64,000 nucleotides of DNA from Candidatus Methylomirabilota bacterium (GCA_003104975.1 PQAM01000018.1:124001-188000), one strand, 5' to 3'; positions 20,944 through 30,125 are shown, numbered from the stretch's first letter. The notes: generated by a model not told the origin, from the letters alone. Numbers and translations are program-made.

Positions 20944-21543
20944 GTGTCGCGCTATGCCCCCACCCTGGTTCGGTTGATCGGCGAACTGGTCCGCCTGCCC
21001 GGCATCGGGCCCAAGACCGCCCAGCGCCTGACATTTCACCTGCTCAAGGTCGGCAGGGAGGAGGCGATCGCGTTGGCGCAGGCCATCGTCGAGCTGAAGG
21101 ATCGGATCCGAAGCTGCGCGGTCTGCTACAACATCTCCGAGGGCGAGCAGTGCCCGATCTGCGCGGACCCGACACGCGACGGATCGGTGCTGTGCGTGGT
21201 GGAAGAGGCGAACGACCTCTGGGCGATCGAGAAGACCGCGACCTTCAAGGGACGCTACCACGTCCTGGGCGGGTCGCTGTCGCCGCTCGAGGGCCGGGGT
21301 CCGGATCAGTTAACGGCGAAGGCCCTTTTGCAACGTCTTGAGGAGGGCGAGGTCAAGGAGGTCATCCTGGCCACCAATCCGAACGTCGAGGGCGAGGCGA
21401 CCGCAATGTATCTCTCGCGCCTGCTGAAGCCGCTGGCTGTTCGGGTGACGCGCATCGCGCGCGGCCTGCCGATGGGGAGCGACCTGGAGTATGCCGACGA
21501 GGTGACGCTGTCCAAGGCGCTGGAAGGACGACGCGACCTGTGA
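20944..21543 (+). CDS. recR: Recombination protein RecR
   Basis: Component of the RecFOR pathway that loads RecA at gaps. The protein has 199 residues starting at a GTG. The helix-hairpin-helix ([17 protein letters not shown]), the four-cysteine zinc finger ([16 protein letters not shown]) and the TOPRIM domain ([14 protein letters not shown] onward) occur in the usual order. It is the last gene of the dnaX operon. Confidence 0.96.
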   Translation: MSRYAPTLVRLIGELVRLPGIGPKTAQRLTFHLLKVGREEAIALAQAIVELKDRIRSCAVCYNISEGEQCPICADPTRDGSVLCVVEEANDLWAIEKTATFKGRYHVLGGSLSPLEGRGPDQLTAKALLQRLEEGEVKEVILATNPNVEGEATAMYLSRLLKPLAVRVTRIARGLPMGSDLEYADEVTLSKALEGRRDL

Positions 21544-21601
21544 CCGGCATGGGCCAGAAATTCGTTGCCCACATCCGTTGAGTGCGCTAAATTAAACACC
21601 G

Positions 21602-21650
21602 GCTTTCAGCTATCGGGATTCAGTTGTTCGCTGACTGCTGAAAGCTGCTT
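21602..21650 (+). terminator. Possible terminator after recR
   Basis: GCTTTCAGC (21602-21610) can pair with GCTGAAAGC (21637-21645), followed by TGCTTTT. The loop is long, so this may instead be part of an AGCTGA-type repeat. Confidence 0.35.
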
Positions 21651-21665
21651 TTAGACTGCCAGTGA

Positions 21666-21740
21666 TCCCCGGTAGCTCAATGGTGGAGCGAGCGGCTGTT
21701 AACCGCTAGGTTGTAGGTTCGAGCCCTACCCGGGGAGCCA
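21666..21740 (+). tRNA. tRNA-Asn (anticodon GUU)
   Basis: Acceptor TCCCCGG/CCGGGGA with G discriminator and encoded CCA at 21738-21740. The anticodon loop CTGTTAA gives GUU. T-arm GTAGGTTCGAGCCCTAC. Confidence 0.97.
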
Positions 21741-21768
21741 TTTCCTTGATTAGAAAGCTCTCGCCCGC

Positions 21769-21867
21769 GTCATTGCGAGGGAGCGTAGCGACCGAAGCAA
21801 TCCCACCGTTCTTCGCAACTTCAAGAATGCTGAGATTGCCACGCTCCCGTTGGTCGCTCGCAATGAC
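21769..21867. repeat. GTCATTGCGAG palindromic repeat, copy B
   Basis: Imperfect 99-base inverted repeat with outer ends GTCATTGCGAG and CTCGCAATGAC. The left arm carries GGGAGCGTAGCGACCGAAGC, the right arm GCTCCCGTTGGTCGCTCG. It lies between tRNA-Asn and pckG. Confidence 0.9.
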
Positions 21868-21935
21868 GGGATCGGGCGATTCTGTACGCCTGACAGCTAA
21901 TTGGTGCGGTCCATGCAAGATTGTGAGGAGACCAG

Positions 21936-23726
21936 ATGCCTCAACATAGAGCGTTAGAGCTGTGGGTAGATCAGGTAGCGAGGGTCACCCGACCGGATCG
22001 GATCCATTGGTGCGACGGGTCGGAGGAGGAACGCCAGATCCTCATTGACGGGATGCTTCGGGACGGAACCCTGATCGCTCTGAACCATCAGCGCTATCCC
22101 GGGTGCTACCTGCATCGCAGCCATCCGTCGGACGTCGCCAGGACCGAGCACCTGACCTTCATCTGCACAGCTCAAAAGGAGGATGCCGGCCCCACCAACA
22201 ACTGGATGGATCCCACAGAGGCGCGCGCGCAGGTCGGAAAGCTGTTTGAGGGGAGCATGAAGGGCCGGACGATGTTTGTCATCCCCTATCTGATGGGCCC
22301 CGGCGGTTCCCCCTACAGCAAGGTCGGCGTCGAGATCACCGATAGCCCCTATGTCGTCGTCAACATGCGGCTGATGACCCGCATGGGGAAGATTGCGCTT
22401 GAGCGACTGGGCGAGTCCGGGAGCTTTGTTCGCGGGCTGCACTCGCTTGGGGATCTCAGTCCGGATCGCCGTTTCATCCTGCATTTCCCCGAAGAGCGTC
22501 TCATCTGGAGCATCGGGTCGGGATACGGAGGCAACGCCCTCCTGGGGAAGAAATGCCACGCCCTTCGCATTGCCAGTTGGATCGGCCGAGAGGAGGGTTG
22601 GTTAGCCGAGCATACCCTGATTATCGGGGTGGAGGACCCCTCGGGGCAGGTCACCTATATGGCGGCCGCCTTTCCGAGCGCCTGCGGCAAGACCAACCTG
22701 GCCATGCTGGTCCCCCCGGCGGATCTCGCGGGCTATAAGGTGTGGACGGTGGGCGATGACATCGCCTGGATGCACATCGGGTCCGATGGACGGCTGCGGG
22801 CCATCAATCCGGAGGCGGGATTCTTCGGCGTTGCGCCCGGCACCAGCGTCAAGACCAATCCGAATAGTATGGCCGCAGTCGATCGAAATGCGATCTTTAC
22901 CAACGTGGCCGTCACCCCTGACGGCGAGCCGTGGTGGGAAGGGAAGGACCCGACCCCTCCCGACGGCCTCACCGATTGGCGGGGCAACCCGTGGCGTTCC
23001 GGGGAGGGACCGGCGGCCCACCCGAACTCGCGGTTTACGACGGCCGCCAGGCAATGCCCGTCAATCTCCCCCAGTTGGGAGGATCCGGAAGGGGTCCCGA
23101 TCTCGGCCATACTGTTTGGAGGGCGTCGTGCCCGGGTGGCGCCGCTCGTCTATCAGGCATTCAATTGGCAGCACGGTGTCTTTATTGGGGCCGGGATGGC
23201 CTCAGAGACGACAGCGGCCCAGTCGGGAGCGGTGGGAGTCACCCGGCGCGATCCGATGGCGATGGTCCCGTTCTGTGGCTATCACATGGCCGACTATTTC
23301 GCCCACTGGCTGAATATGGGTGCGCGGATCGCACATCCGCCCACGATTTTCCATGTCAATTGGTTTCGCACCGACAACAACGGCCGGTTCCTCTGGCCCG
23401 GTTTTGGCGAGAACATGCGTGTCCTGCAGTGGATCGTGGAGCGTGCACAGGGCCGAGGCAAGGCTGTCGAGACCCCTATCGGGCTCATTCCGACCCCCGA
23501 CGCGTTGAACCTGGATGGATTGAGGCTGTCGGACGGTGTCGAGGATGAGCTGTTGAGGATCGATGTCGACGCCTGGACGACCGAGCAGGCGGAGCAGGGA
23601 CTGCTCTTCGACCGGCTGAACCCGCGCCTCCCCATTCAGATCCGACAGGAGCACGAGGCGCTGCGCCACCGGCTCAGTCGTCTCAATGCCCCCGCCAATA
23701 CCGCCGAGCCCCCGCCTGCCCCGTAG
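21936..23726 (+). CDS. pckG: Phosphoenolpyruvate carboxykinase (GTP)
   Basis: Interconverts oxaloacetate and phosphoenolpyruvate with GTP/GDP and Mn2+. The protein has 596 residues, the size of GTP-type enzymes. The kinase-1a P-loop with the reactive cysteine is [15 protein letters not shown] near residue 245, kinase-2 is [10 protein letters not shown], and the substrate-binding [19 protein letters not shown] segment is intact. The ATG follows AGGAG at seven-base spacing. No neighbouring gene belongs to gluconeogenesis; the gene stands alone between tRNA-Asn and a CYTH protein. Confidence 0.96.
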   Translation: MPQHRALELWVDQVARVTRPDRIHWCDGSEEERQILIDGMLRDGTLIALNHQRYPGCYLHRSHPSDVARTEHLTFICTAQKEDAGPTNNWMDPTEARAQVGKLFEGSMKGRTMFVIPYLMGPGGSPYSKVGVEITDSPYVVVNMRLMTRMGKIALERLGESGSFVRGLHSLGDLSPDRRFILHFPEERLIWSIGSGYGGNALLGKKCHALRIASWIGREEGWLAEHTLIIGVEDPSGQVTYMAAAFPSACGKTNLAMLVPPADLAGYKVWTVGDDIAWMHIGSDGRLRAINPEAGFFGVAPGTSVKTNPNSMAAVDRNAIFTNVAVTPDGEPWWEGKDPTPPDGLTDWRGNPWRSGEGPAAHPNSRFTTAARQCPSISPSWEDPEGVPISAILFGGRRARVAPLVYQAFNWQHGVFIGAGMASETTAAQSGAVGVTRRDPMAMVPFCGYHMADYFAHWLNMGARIAHPPTIFHVNWFRTDNNGRFLWPGFGENMRVLQWIVERAQGRGKAVETPIGLIPTPDALNLDGLRLSDGVEDELLRIDVDAWTTEQAEQGLLFDRLNPRLPIQIRQEHEALRHRLSRLNAPANTAEPPPAP

Positions 23727-23826
23727 CCGTCGCGTCATTCGGCGAGTCCGGCTCGAATTCACCACCAACCCGTAAGGCTTGCCGGCGCAGCGCAGTGAGA
23801 CGACCAACACCGACTGAAGGAAGACA

Positions 23827-24009
23827 GTGGAAGAGCAGTTTGTGGCTATTACACTTCACCGGCTCGCGGGGAAGATGGTCTGCGGCGCCGTGATCCTGAC
23901 CAGACAGCCGGATCGCTCCTGGTCCGGGAATTGCCAAAAGTGCGGCGAGGAGTTCCGGGTAGAGCCGGATGCCCGGTTCGAGGGGCAGGTCCGTGCGATG
24001 AGGAATTGA
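23827..24009 (+). CDS. Small hypothetical protein with a CxxC pair
   Basis: A 60-residue reading frame with GTG start after GGAAGACA. It contains CQKCGEEF, a single zinc-ribbon knuckle. The stop is three bases before the ATG of the CYTH gene, which suggests that both are expressed together. I do not recognise the family. Confidence 0.5.
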   Translation: MEEQFVAITLHRLAGKMVCGAVILTRQPDRSWSGNCQKCGEEFRVEPDARFEGQVRAMRN

Positions 24010-24012
24010 CCG

Positions 24013-24552
24013 ATGCTTGATCTTGAGTTGAAGGCGCGGTGTGACGACCTCGGAGGGCTTCGAGCCCGTTGCGAGTCGCTCGGCGCCGAGGGGCAGGAGC
24101 CTGAGCGGCAGATCGACACCTATTTCACTGTGGCCGCCGGCCGCCTCACGCTCCGTGAGACGCTGGAGTCGGGCGCTGCGCTGATTCATTATCTCCGCGA
24201 CGACGTTGCCGGGCCGCAGGCGTGCCACTACGACCTCTATCCGGTCGAGGACCCAGAAGGCCTGAAGGCGATGCTGGCCAATGCGCTCGGCGTCAGCGTC
24301 GTCGTCGCAAAGCGACGCCAGACCTTTGTGCTGGGGGGCGTCCGAGTCCACCTCGACAAGGTGCAGGGACTGGGGGGCTTTGTCGAGTTGCACGGGACGG
24401 TCGAGGAGCCGAAAGAGCTCCCCTTGGTGGCAGACCAGGTCGAGGGTGTGCGGCAGACGTTGGGGATCGACGCACAGGCGCTGGTCAAAGAGTCGTATGC
24501 CGCCTTAGTTGCTGCGGCAGAGACTGAGCGCGCGCGCCACTACACCAATTGA
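24013..24552 (+). CDS. CYTH-domain protein (class IV adenylate cyclase-like)
   Basis: A 179-residue protein with the triphosphate-tunnel fold pattern: the initial E-L-K-A strand (LDLELKARCDD), QIDTYFTVAAGRLTLRE, then VAKRRQTFVLGGVRVHLDKVQGLGGFVEL. Such proteins include CyaB-type cyclases and thiamine or inorganic triphosphatases, and residues alone do not separate them here. The usual ExExK start is partly changed (ELEL-K), so substrate use is uncertain. It is preceded by the 60-residue frame with which it may be co-transcribed. Confidence 0.8.
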   Translation: MLDLELKARCDDLGGLRARCESLGAEGQEPERQIDTYFTVAAGRLTLRETLESGAALIHYLRDDVAGPQACHYDLYPVEDPEGLKAMLANALGVSVVVAKRRQTFVLGGVRVHLDKVQGLGGFVELHGTVEEPKELPLVADQVEGVRQTLGIDAQALVKESYAALVAAAETERARHYTN

Positions 24553-24566
24553 CCGGCCCGCAATTG

Positions 24567-24710
24567 CCCCTCACCCTCCCCCTCTCCCCAAAATTGGGGC
24601 GAGGGCAATACAAAAACGAACTGCGCACTGCGCCCAGCGATCAGGGACACCAAAATTGATCTCCTCTCCCCCGAAGTGGGGGAGAGGACGAAGGTGAGGG
24701 GGGCAGGGCG
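24567..24710. repeat. Inverted repeat CCCCTCACCCTCCCCCTCTC type
   Basis: The left part reads CCCCTCACCCTCCCCCTCTC then CCCAAAATTGGGGCGAGGGC; the right part has TCCTCTCCCCCGAAGTGGG then GGAGAGG and GAAGGTGAGGGG. The two ends are inverted copies and each half also holds a small hairpin. Intergenic, between the CYTH and aldo/keto reductase genes. Confidence 0.7.
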
Positions 24711-24725
24711 ACCTCATTGTAGAGG

Positions 24726-25703
24726 ATGAATGACGTGGAACATCGCAGGTTCGGACGCACCGGCGTACAGGTGTCGGAGATCGGGTTCGGGGCCTGGGGA
24801 ATCGGCAAGGGGTGGTGGGGCGAGACCGACGATGCGCTCTCGGTCAAGGCCCTGATAGGGGCGCTGGAACTGGGCATCACCGTGATCGATACCGCGCATG
24901 CCTATGGCGACGGGCACAGCGAGCGACTGATCGCTAGGGCCTTTCAGGAGGCCAGGCATCGCGTCTTCGTCGCCACCAAGGTTCCACCGAAGGGTCGCGA
25001 GTGGCCGCCCAGGGAGGGGACAACGGCGCGGCAGGCCTTCCCGGCCGATTGGATCACCACCTGTACCGAGCAGAGCCTCCGAAACCTTGAGGCGGACCGC
25101 CTTGACCTGCAGCAGCTTCACGTCTGGCGCGATGAGTGGCTCGGCGAGTCGGAGTGGCTGGAGGCGGTGCATCGGTTAAAGCAGCAGGGAAAGCTCCGGT
25201 TCTTCGGCGTCTCCATCATGGATCACCGGCCGGACAGCGCGCTGGAACTGGTCCGGTCCGGGCTGGTCGATACCGTCCAGGTGATCTATAACATCTTCGA
25301 CCAATCGCCGGAAGCCGAGCTGTTCCCACTCTGTCGGACACATGACGTCGGCGTCATCGCCAGGGTCCCCTTCGACGAAGGGGGCCTGACCGGCAGCCTC
25401 ACCCCGGACACAATTTTTCCAGAGAAATCAGTGCAGAGCTTCTACTTTCGCAGCGACCGCTTGCGGGAGACGTGCGAACGGGTAGATCGGCTCAGGCCGC
25501 TGTTGGGGGGCGAGATCAAGACGGTGACGCAGCTTGCGCTGAAGTTCTGCCTGAGCCACCCGGCAGTCTCTACCGTCATCCCCGGGATGCGCCGGTCAGA
25601 GCATGTCGAAGCCAACTGCGCCGTCTCCGACGGCCGGCCGCTCGCCCCCGAGATATTGGCCGCCCTCCGCACCCACGCCTGGCCCCGGAACTTTTACCAG
25701 TAA
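24726..25703 (+). CDS. Aldo/keto reductase
   Basis: NADPH-dependent oxidoreductase of the TIM-barrel AKR superfamily, 325 residues. The catalytic tetrad can be placed as Asp55 and Tyr60 in VIDTAHAYGDG, Lys85 in FVATKVPP and His132 in LQQLHVW. The C-terminal SHPAVSTVIPGMRRSEHVEAN segment is the cofactor-binding region. The physiological substrate cannot be inferred. It stands alone on the plus strand, followed by the convergent HicAB pair. Confidence 0.9.
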   Translation: MNDVEHRRFGRTGVQVSEIGFGAWGIGKGWWGETDDALSVKALIGALELGITVIDTAHAYGDGHSERLIARAFQEARHRVFVATKVPPKGREWPPREGTTARQAFPADWITTCTEQSLRNLEADRLDLQQLHVWRDEWLGESEWLEAVHRLKQQGKLRFFGVSIMDHRPDSALELVRSGLVDTVQVIYNIFDQSPEAELFPLCRTHDVGVIARVPFDEGGLTGSLTPDTIFPEKSVQSFYFRSDRLRETCERVDRLRPLLGGEIKTVTQLALKFCLSHPAVSTVIPGMRRSEHVEANCAVSDGRPLAPEILAALRTHAWPRNFYQ

Positions 25704-25768
25704 GTAGAATGGCGACTCCCGCTCCGCGATTGGGCCCGCCTGAAGGTGTGGCTGGACAGTCGGTAGCG

Positions 25769-26104
25769 TTACGTTGAGCGACTGAGGGTTGCGCTGACCA
25801 GCCGGTTGAGACTCACCCCGGATTCAGCGGCCTCTATAGCCAATTGCCGATGCACGTCGGGCGGGACACGGACCATGAACTTGCCGCTGAAATGCCTGGT
25901 GGCGAGCGGCTCAGGGACCGCTTCCGCGTGGCGGCGCAGGTCGGCGACCACCTCGCGCACGAGCTTCCGGATGCCCTTCAACGCCGCCTCCGGCGTACGC
26001 GCTAGCCAGCTCAGGCTCGGCAACTCCGCGCACAGTCCTACGTATTCGACATCGTCTTCCGACCAGGTCACCCGATAGGTATATTTGTCATGTGGCTGTA
26101 CCAT
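25769..26104 (-). CDS. hicB: HicB-like antitoxin
   Basis: A 111-residue protein with an N-terminal partially degraded RNase H-like domain (YRVTWSEDDVEYVGLCAELPSLSWLA) and a C-terminal ribbon-helix-helix (SGKFMVRVPPDVHRQLAIEAAESG), the layout of HicB antitoxins that neutralise HicA and repress their own operon. The ATG at 26104 lies inside the 3' end of the upstream hicA frame (17-base overlap), supporting coupled translation. Confidence 0.85.
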   Translation of the reverse strand: MVQPHDKYTYRVTWSEDDVEYVGLCAELPSLSWLARTPEAALKGIRKLVREVVADLRRHAEAVPEPLATRHFSGKFMVRVPPDVHRQLAIEAAESGVSLNRLVSATLSRST

Positions 26105-26348
26105 GCTCCATCTCCATTCTGTCGATTGCCTTGAGTACCTGCTTGACCTGATAGGCCTTGGCGTATCCCTTGTGATGTTGGATATTGACCCGCGGATCGC
26201 CACTCCACGGCGTCTTGTACACGCGATGGCTTCCGCTCGTCAGTCGGGCTTGCCCGAAATAATGATCGCAGACCTTGCACAGGTCAGCAAAGCGAACCCC
26301 TGTGGGATGATGCCGCATGATCTCAAGGATGCCTGCGATGGTCGACAC
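26088..26348 (-). CDS. hicA: HicA-like mRNA interferase toxin
   Basis: An 86-residue basic protein. The double-stranded-RNA-binding-like core SGSHRVYKTPWSG contains the conserved histidine (His41) needed for mRNA cleavage in HicA; the NIQHHKGYAKAYQVKQVLKA end is also typical. It precedes and overlaps hicB, the standard toxin-first order. The pair lies beside a palindromic repeat in an accessory-looking patch. Confidence 0.82.
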   Translation of the reverse strand: MSTIAGILEIMRHHPTGVRFADLCKVCDHYFGQARLTSGSHRVYKTPWSGDPRVNIQHHKGYAKAYQVKQVLKAIDRMEMEHGTAT

Positions 26349-26472
26349 GTCGAAATAGTATCAATACTGGTATCGGCTGTCAAATGCCTACCCCATGTGT
26401 GACCCCCCACTCGACATTCCCGCCCTTGCGTGCTATTTTCTGCTCTGACTGGTTCGAAGGTTTCCCGCCCAC

Positions 26473-26571
26473 GTCATTGCGAGGGAGCGTAGCGACCGAA
26501 GCAATCTCACCGTTCTTCGTACCTTCAAAAACGATGAGATTGCCGCGCTCCCGTTGGCCGCTCGCAATGAC
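26473..26571. repeat. GTCATTGCGAG palindromic repeat, copy C
   Basis: A 99-base inverted repeat with the same arm order as copy B (GGGAGCGTAGCGACCGAAGC on the left). It lies upstream of mtnW. Confidence 0.9.
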
Positions 26572-26624
26572 GGACCGGTGATCGGTGTGGTATTGAGACA
26601 AGCGAACAGAAGGGGACAGCGTCT

Positions 26625-27854
26625 GTGGACGATACCTGGAACGACTATGTCATTGCGACCTATCGGCTGGCCGAGGGGGGCGATTGGACGCGGAAGGCCG
26701 AGACGATCGCGCTGGGGATGACGGTCGGCAGTTGGCCCCACCTTCCTGCTGACCGACTGGCGGCTCTTCAGCGCCACGTCGGCCGCGTCGTGTCGGTGGA
26801 TGCGAGCCTGATTCGGATCGCCTATCCGCTTGCGAACCTTACGCCTGACCTGCCGGCGCTGCTGACCGCTACCTTCGGCAAGCTCTCCATGGACGGGAAG
26901 ATCCGCCTGCTGGACCTTACCCTGCCGCCCGACTTCGCTGCCGCCTTTCCCGGGCCGAAGCTCGGGGTGGAGGGGGTCCGCGAGAAACTCGGGGTCCGTG
27001 ATCGGCCGCTGCTCATGAGCATCTTCAAATCATGTGTAGGCCTGACGCTGGCTGAGCTGGCCGAGGGCTTTTTCCGGCAGGCGTTGGGCGGCGTCGATCT
27101 GATCAAGGATGACGAGATCCTCTTCAACGACGCCGACGCGCCCTTCGAGCAGCGCCTGGAGGCGTGTCTGCGGGCGGCCGAGCGGGCACGGCGCGAGACG
27201 GGCCAGCCCGTCCTGTATGCGATCAACCTGACCGGTCCGGTGCATCGGCTTCCCGAGAAGGCGAGGCGGGCCGTGCGGCTTGGTGCGAATGCGCTGCTCA
27301 TCAACGTCCTGCCCTACGGTTTTGATGTCCTGCAGCGACTGGCGGAGGATCCGGAGATTACAGTTCCCCTTGTCGCCCACCCGGCACTGGCCGGAGCGCT
27401 CTATCCGTCCCACGAATACGGCATCGCCGCGCCCCTGTTGTTGGGGACACTGATGCGGCTGGCCGGGGCCGACCTGGTTCTGTTTCCGTCTCCGTATGGT
27501 GGGATGGCGCTGGATCGCTCTGTGGCGCTTGATCTGGCCCGACGACTCAGAGATACGACCAGCCTCCCGTGTCGTCCTGCCTTACCTGTGCCGTCCGCCG
27601 GGATCCACCCCGGCCTGGTGCCGCACATGATGGACGACTTCGGCCCCGATGTCGTCATCAATGCCGGAGGCAGCATCCATGGCCATCCGGGCGGTGCGGC
27701 TGCCGGCGGGCGGGCCTTCCGCGCGGCAATCGCCGCCGGCGTGGCCGGTGTTGCGCTGGAGCAGGCCGCCGCGCAGAGCCATGAACTGCAGGCCGCCCTG
27801 GACCAGTGGGGTGGCGGCAGGCCCAGAATCCCCAAAGGGTTTCCGGTGGCATGA
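26625..27854 (+). CDS. mtnW: RuBisCO-like 2,3-diketo-5-methylthiopentyl-1-phosphate enolase
   Basis: Form IV RuBisCO-like protein of 409 residues that enolises diketo-methylthiopentyl phosphate in methionine salvage. The large-subunit barrel is recognisable, and the metal-binding motif GGVDLIKDDE keeps the lysine that is carbamylated in the family (Lys161) plus Asp163 and Glu164. PSAGIHPGLVPHMMDDFGPDVVINAGGSIHGHPGG gives the phosphate-binding loop; several substrate residues of true RuBisCO are replaced. The GTG start follows GGGGACAGC. It is coupled to mtnX by an ATGA overlap, and mtnB and mtnD follow, which fixes the pathway. Confidence 0.93.
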   Translation: MDDTWNDYVIATYRLAEGGDWTRKAETIALGMTVGSWPHLPADRLAALQRHVGRVVSVDASLIRIAYPLANLTPDLPALLTATFGKLSMDGKIRLLDLTLPPDFAAAFPGPKLGVEGVREKLGVRDRPLLMSIFKSCVGLTLAELAEGFFRQALGGVDLIKDDEILFNDADAPFEQRLEACLRAAERARRETGQPVLYAINLTGPVHRLPEKARRAVRLGANALLINVLPYGFDVLQRLAEDPEITVPLVAHPALAGALYPSHEYGIAAPLLLGTLMRLAGADLVLFPSPYGGMALDRSVALDLARRLRDTTSLPCRPALPVPSAGIHPGLVPHMMDDFGPDVVINAGGSIHGHPGGAAAGGRAFRAAIAAGVAGVALEQAAAQSHELQAALDQWGGGRPRIPKGFPVA

Positions 27855-28519
27855 GCCGGCAGACGGTTGTCTTCTGCGACTTCGACGGGACCGCCGCCGA
27901 GCAGGAGGTCATAGTCGCGCTCTTTCGGGCGTTCGGACCGCCCGGATGGGAGGGGGTGCGCGACGCGATCATCGGCGGATCTATGAGTGTGCGGGAGGGG
28001 GTCGGCGGCATCTTTGCCCGTATCCCGTCGTCCCGGGTCCCGGAGATGGTGGCGTATGCACGCCGGACAACCTCCTTACGGCGCGGGTTTTGGGAGTTTC
28101 TGGACTACTGCCGGGTGCATGATCATCGATTCCTGCTGACCAGCGGCGGGGTCGATTTCTTCATTTACCCCATCCTGGACGGGATTCTCTCAAGGGATCA
28201 GATCTACTGCAATGGAAGCGACTGCAGCGGCTCTACGGTGCGGATTCTGTGGCCTCATGCTTGCGACGAGCAGTGTCGGGCCGACTGCGGCATGTGCAAG
28301 CCCAGCATCATGCGACGCTTCCCGCCCGAGCAGTACCGGCGGGTGGTGATCGGGGACGGGGTCACCGACCTGCAGGCGGCCAAGCTGGCCGACCTGGTCA
28401 TCGCGCGCGATCTGTTGATTGTGAAGTGTCAAGAGACCGGGATCCCTTATGAGCCCTTCGAGACCTTCTATGATGTCATGGCGCTGCTCGATCGCATGAA
28501 AGCAGCAGCGCACCGATGA
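27851..28519 (+). CDS. mtnX: 2-hydroxy-3-keto-5-methylthiopentenyl-1-phosphate phosphatase
   Basis: HAD-family phosphatase of 222 residues. Motif I is FCDFDGTA with Asp10 as nucleophile and Asp12 as general acid; motif III/IV appears as VVIGDGVTDLQAAKLADLV. It removes the phosphate from the enolase product, as in Bacillus, in place of the fused MtnC of other bacteria. The ATG overlaps the mtnW stop (ATGA), and its own stop overlaps mtnB in the same way. A cysteine-rich stretch (CDEQCRADCGMCK) is common in this family. Confidence 0.93.
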   Translation: MSRQTVVFCDFDGTAAEQEVIVALFRAFGPPGWEGVRDAIIGGSMSVREGVGGIFARIPSSRVPEMVAYARRTTSLRRGFWEFLDYCRVHDHRFLLTSGGVDFFIYPILDGILSRDQIYCNGSDCSGSTVRILWPHACDEQCRADCGMCKPSIMRRFPPEQYRRVVIGDGVTDLQAAKLADLVIARDLLIVKCQETGIPYEPFETFYDVMALLDRMKAAAHR

Positions 28520-29199
28520 CGACTCACGCCATGGAGCAGGCCCGGACGGCCCTGGCCGAGATCGCCGCGAGCTTCGCCCGGCGGGGATGGTTTCCCGCGA
28601 CCAGCGGCAATCTCTCGGCGCGGGTCAGCGCCCCGGACAAGCCGCTCCTGCTGATGGTTTCCGCCAGCGGTCGAGATAAGGCGTCGATGACGACAGCCGA
28701 CTTCCTCCTTGTAGACGACTCATTGAAGCCTGTGGAGCCTGGGGCTTTACGCCCGTCGGCCGAGACAGCGGTTCATGCCCGCATCTACGAGGCCACGGGA
28801 TGCGGTTGCGTCTTGCACGTGCACACCGTGTGGAATAACCTGATCGCAGAACTGTTCGCCCCCCAGGGCGAGGTGATGCTTCGGGATCTTGAAATGCTCA
28901 AGGGGCTCGACATCTGGGAGGAGGCGGCTGCGATCCGGGTTCCCATCGTGAAAAATCTCTTCCATCTGCCTGCCTTGGCGGATGCCGTCGTCGCGCGGAT
29001 TACCGATCCGCGGGTGCCCGGGGCGCTTATCCGACGCCATGGACTGTATGCCTGGGGCGCGAACCCGTTCGAGGCGAGGCGACACGTCGAAGCCTTTGAG
29101 TTTATGTGGGAATACCTATTCCGGTGGTGGTCCGTCCAGCGAGGGAGCCTTCCGTCCACGATGGTAGAGGCTGGGCAGGGAAGCGTTGTGGGAGGCTAA
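28516..29199 (+). CDS. mtnB: Methylthioribulose-1-phosphate dehydratase
   Basis: Class II aldolase-fold zinc enzyme of 227 residues that dehydrates MTRu-1-P. FPATSGNLSARVS and SASGRDKASMT form the substrate phosphate site; zinc ligands lie in the HVHTVWNN motif and in IRRHGLYAWG. It is translationally coupled to mtnX by a four-base overlap, and mtnD starts two bases after its stop. Confidence 0.92.
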   Translation: MTTHAMEQARTALAEIAASFARRGWFPATSGNLSARVSAPDKPLLLMVSASGRDKASMTTADFLLVDDSLKPVEPGALRPSAETAVHARIYEATGCGCVLHVHTVWNNLIAELFAPQGEVMLRDLEMLKGLDIWEEAAAIRVPIVKNLFHLPALADAVVARITDPRVPGALIRRHGLYAWGANPFEARRHVEAFEFMWEYLFRWWSVQRGSLPSTMVEAGQGSVVGG

Positions 29200-29201
29200 A
29201 T

Positions 29202-29735
29202 ATGGCGACAATCAGGTTGCGGACTGGGAATCGGCTCATCGAAGAGCCCGGGGAGATGGCGAGTTTTCTCGAGGGCGAGGACCTCATCTACCGCAACTGG
29301 AACGTGTCGAAGCTGCGCGCAGAATTACGAGACAACTATGCTCTGACCGAGATCGAAAAGGCGGAGATTCTGGCAACATTTAAAGAGGAGGTAGAATCAC
29401 TCAAGGCCGAAGGAGGATATGTTGCGGCCGATGTTGTTGTCCTCTCCGAAAAGACCCCCGACCTGGAAACGCTGCTCGGCAAGTTCGGTCGGGAGCACCA
29501 CCACAGCGAGGACGAGGTGCGATTTGTGGTGGACGGCCACGGCATCTTCACGATCCGCGGGCGGCGTGGCCGCTACTTCGAGCTGACCGTCGGTCCCGGC
29601 GATCTCATCACGGTACCTGCGGGTACCCGCCACTGGTTTACGCTGGCCGAGGATCGGCGGATCAAGTGCATTCGCCTCTTCCAGGACCCTTCGGGTTGGG
29701 CTGCCATCTACGACGACGCCCCCGTGGCGTTTTAA
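29202..29735 (+). CDS. mtnD: Acireductone dioxygenase
   Basis: Cupin metalloenzyme of 177 residues that oxidises acireductone to the ketoacid of methionine and formate (Fe form) or to an off-pathway product with CO (Ni form). The metal ligands His99, His101 and Glu105 lie in REHHHSEDEVRF and His144 in GTRHWF. The ATG at 29202 follows GGAGG. The genes for MTA or MTR processing (mtnA, mtnK, mtnN or mtnP) and the final aminotransferase are not adjacent, so they must be elsewhere if the pathway is complete. Confidence 0.93.
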   Translation: MATIRLRTGNRLIEEPGEMASFLEGEDLIYRNWNVSKLRAELRDNYALTEIEKAEILATFKEEVESLKAEGGYVAADVVVLSEKTPDLETLLGKFGREHHHSEDEVRFVVDGHGIFTIRGRRGRYFELTVGPGDLITVPAGTRHWFTLAEDRRIKCIRLFQDPSGWAAIYDDAPVAF

Positions 29736-29736
29736 C

Positions 29737-29765
29737 TTGACAGCCGAAAGGGTGCCTGATATAAA
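29737..29765 (+). promoter_or_regulatory. Sigma-70-type promoter of the fluoride module
   Basis: TTGACA at 29737-29742 and TATAAA at 29760-29765 are separated by 17 bases. The promoter starts right after the mtnD stop and sits just upstream of the fluoride riboswitch. Confidence 0.8.
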
Positions 29766-29776
29766 AATTTAAAAAA

Positions 29777-29865
29777 TAGGCGATGGAGTTCGCCGAATAA
29801 GTATCCCGGTGTTCCATCCGGGATTGATAACTCCTACCGATGGCTCGTTGTCGGTAGGAGTTTTT
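29777..29865 (+). ncRNA. Fluoride riboswitch (crcB motif) with terminator
   Basis: GGCGATGGAGTTCGCC at 29779-29794, followed by a CCCGG/CCGGG hairpin, GATAA and CTCCTACC, matches the fluoride aptamer consensus. CTCCTACCGA (29831-29840) pairs with TCGGTAGGAG (29851-29860) and is followed by TTTTT: an intrinsic terminator whose left arm shares the aptamer's 3' end. Fluoride binding should therefore prevent termination and let the downstream crcB operon be read. Confidence 0.93.
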
Positions 29866-29935
29866 GTGTTTTTGATGGAGATGGACCGACCAATCCATTT
29901 AACGGTCGGACGACATCACGAAAGGGGGTTGAGCG

Positions 29936-30031
29936 ATGGAGAATACCGGGTTGCCATCATTGTTGCCAGAAATAACGCTATTCGTCATCATTGGTTTTGT
30001 GTGGCTCTTAAAGCACTGGGGGATTTTTTGA
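29936..30031 (+). CDS. Candidate 31-residue single-span membrane peptide
   Basis: ATG with AAAGGGGG nine bases upstream opens a 31-codon frame beginning MENTGLPSLLPEITLFVIIG and ending WLLKHWGIF, essentially one membrane helix with a short polar start. It lies between the fluoride riboswitch and crcB. I know no described family for it; it could be a real small fluoride-module protein or chance. Confidence 0.4.
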   Translation: MENTGLPSLLPEITLFVIIGFVWLLKHWGIF

Positions 30032-30125
30032 AAGGGGGGGGTTTGTGGATGGCTGAGCCTAACACTTGAGGAGACTGTCTGCTTATTGGATTGAAACTGA
30101 CCCACTACCCCGCCCACCGACTGTT

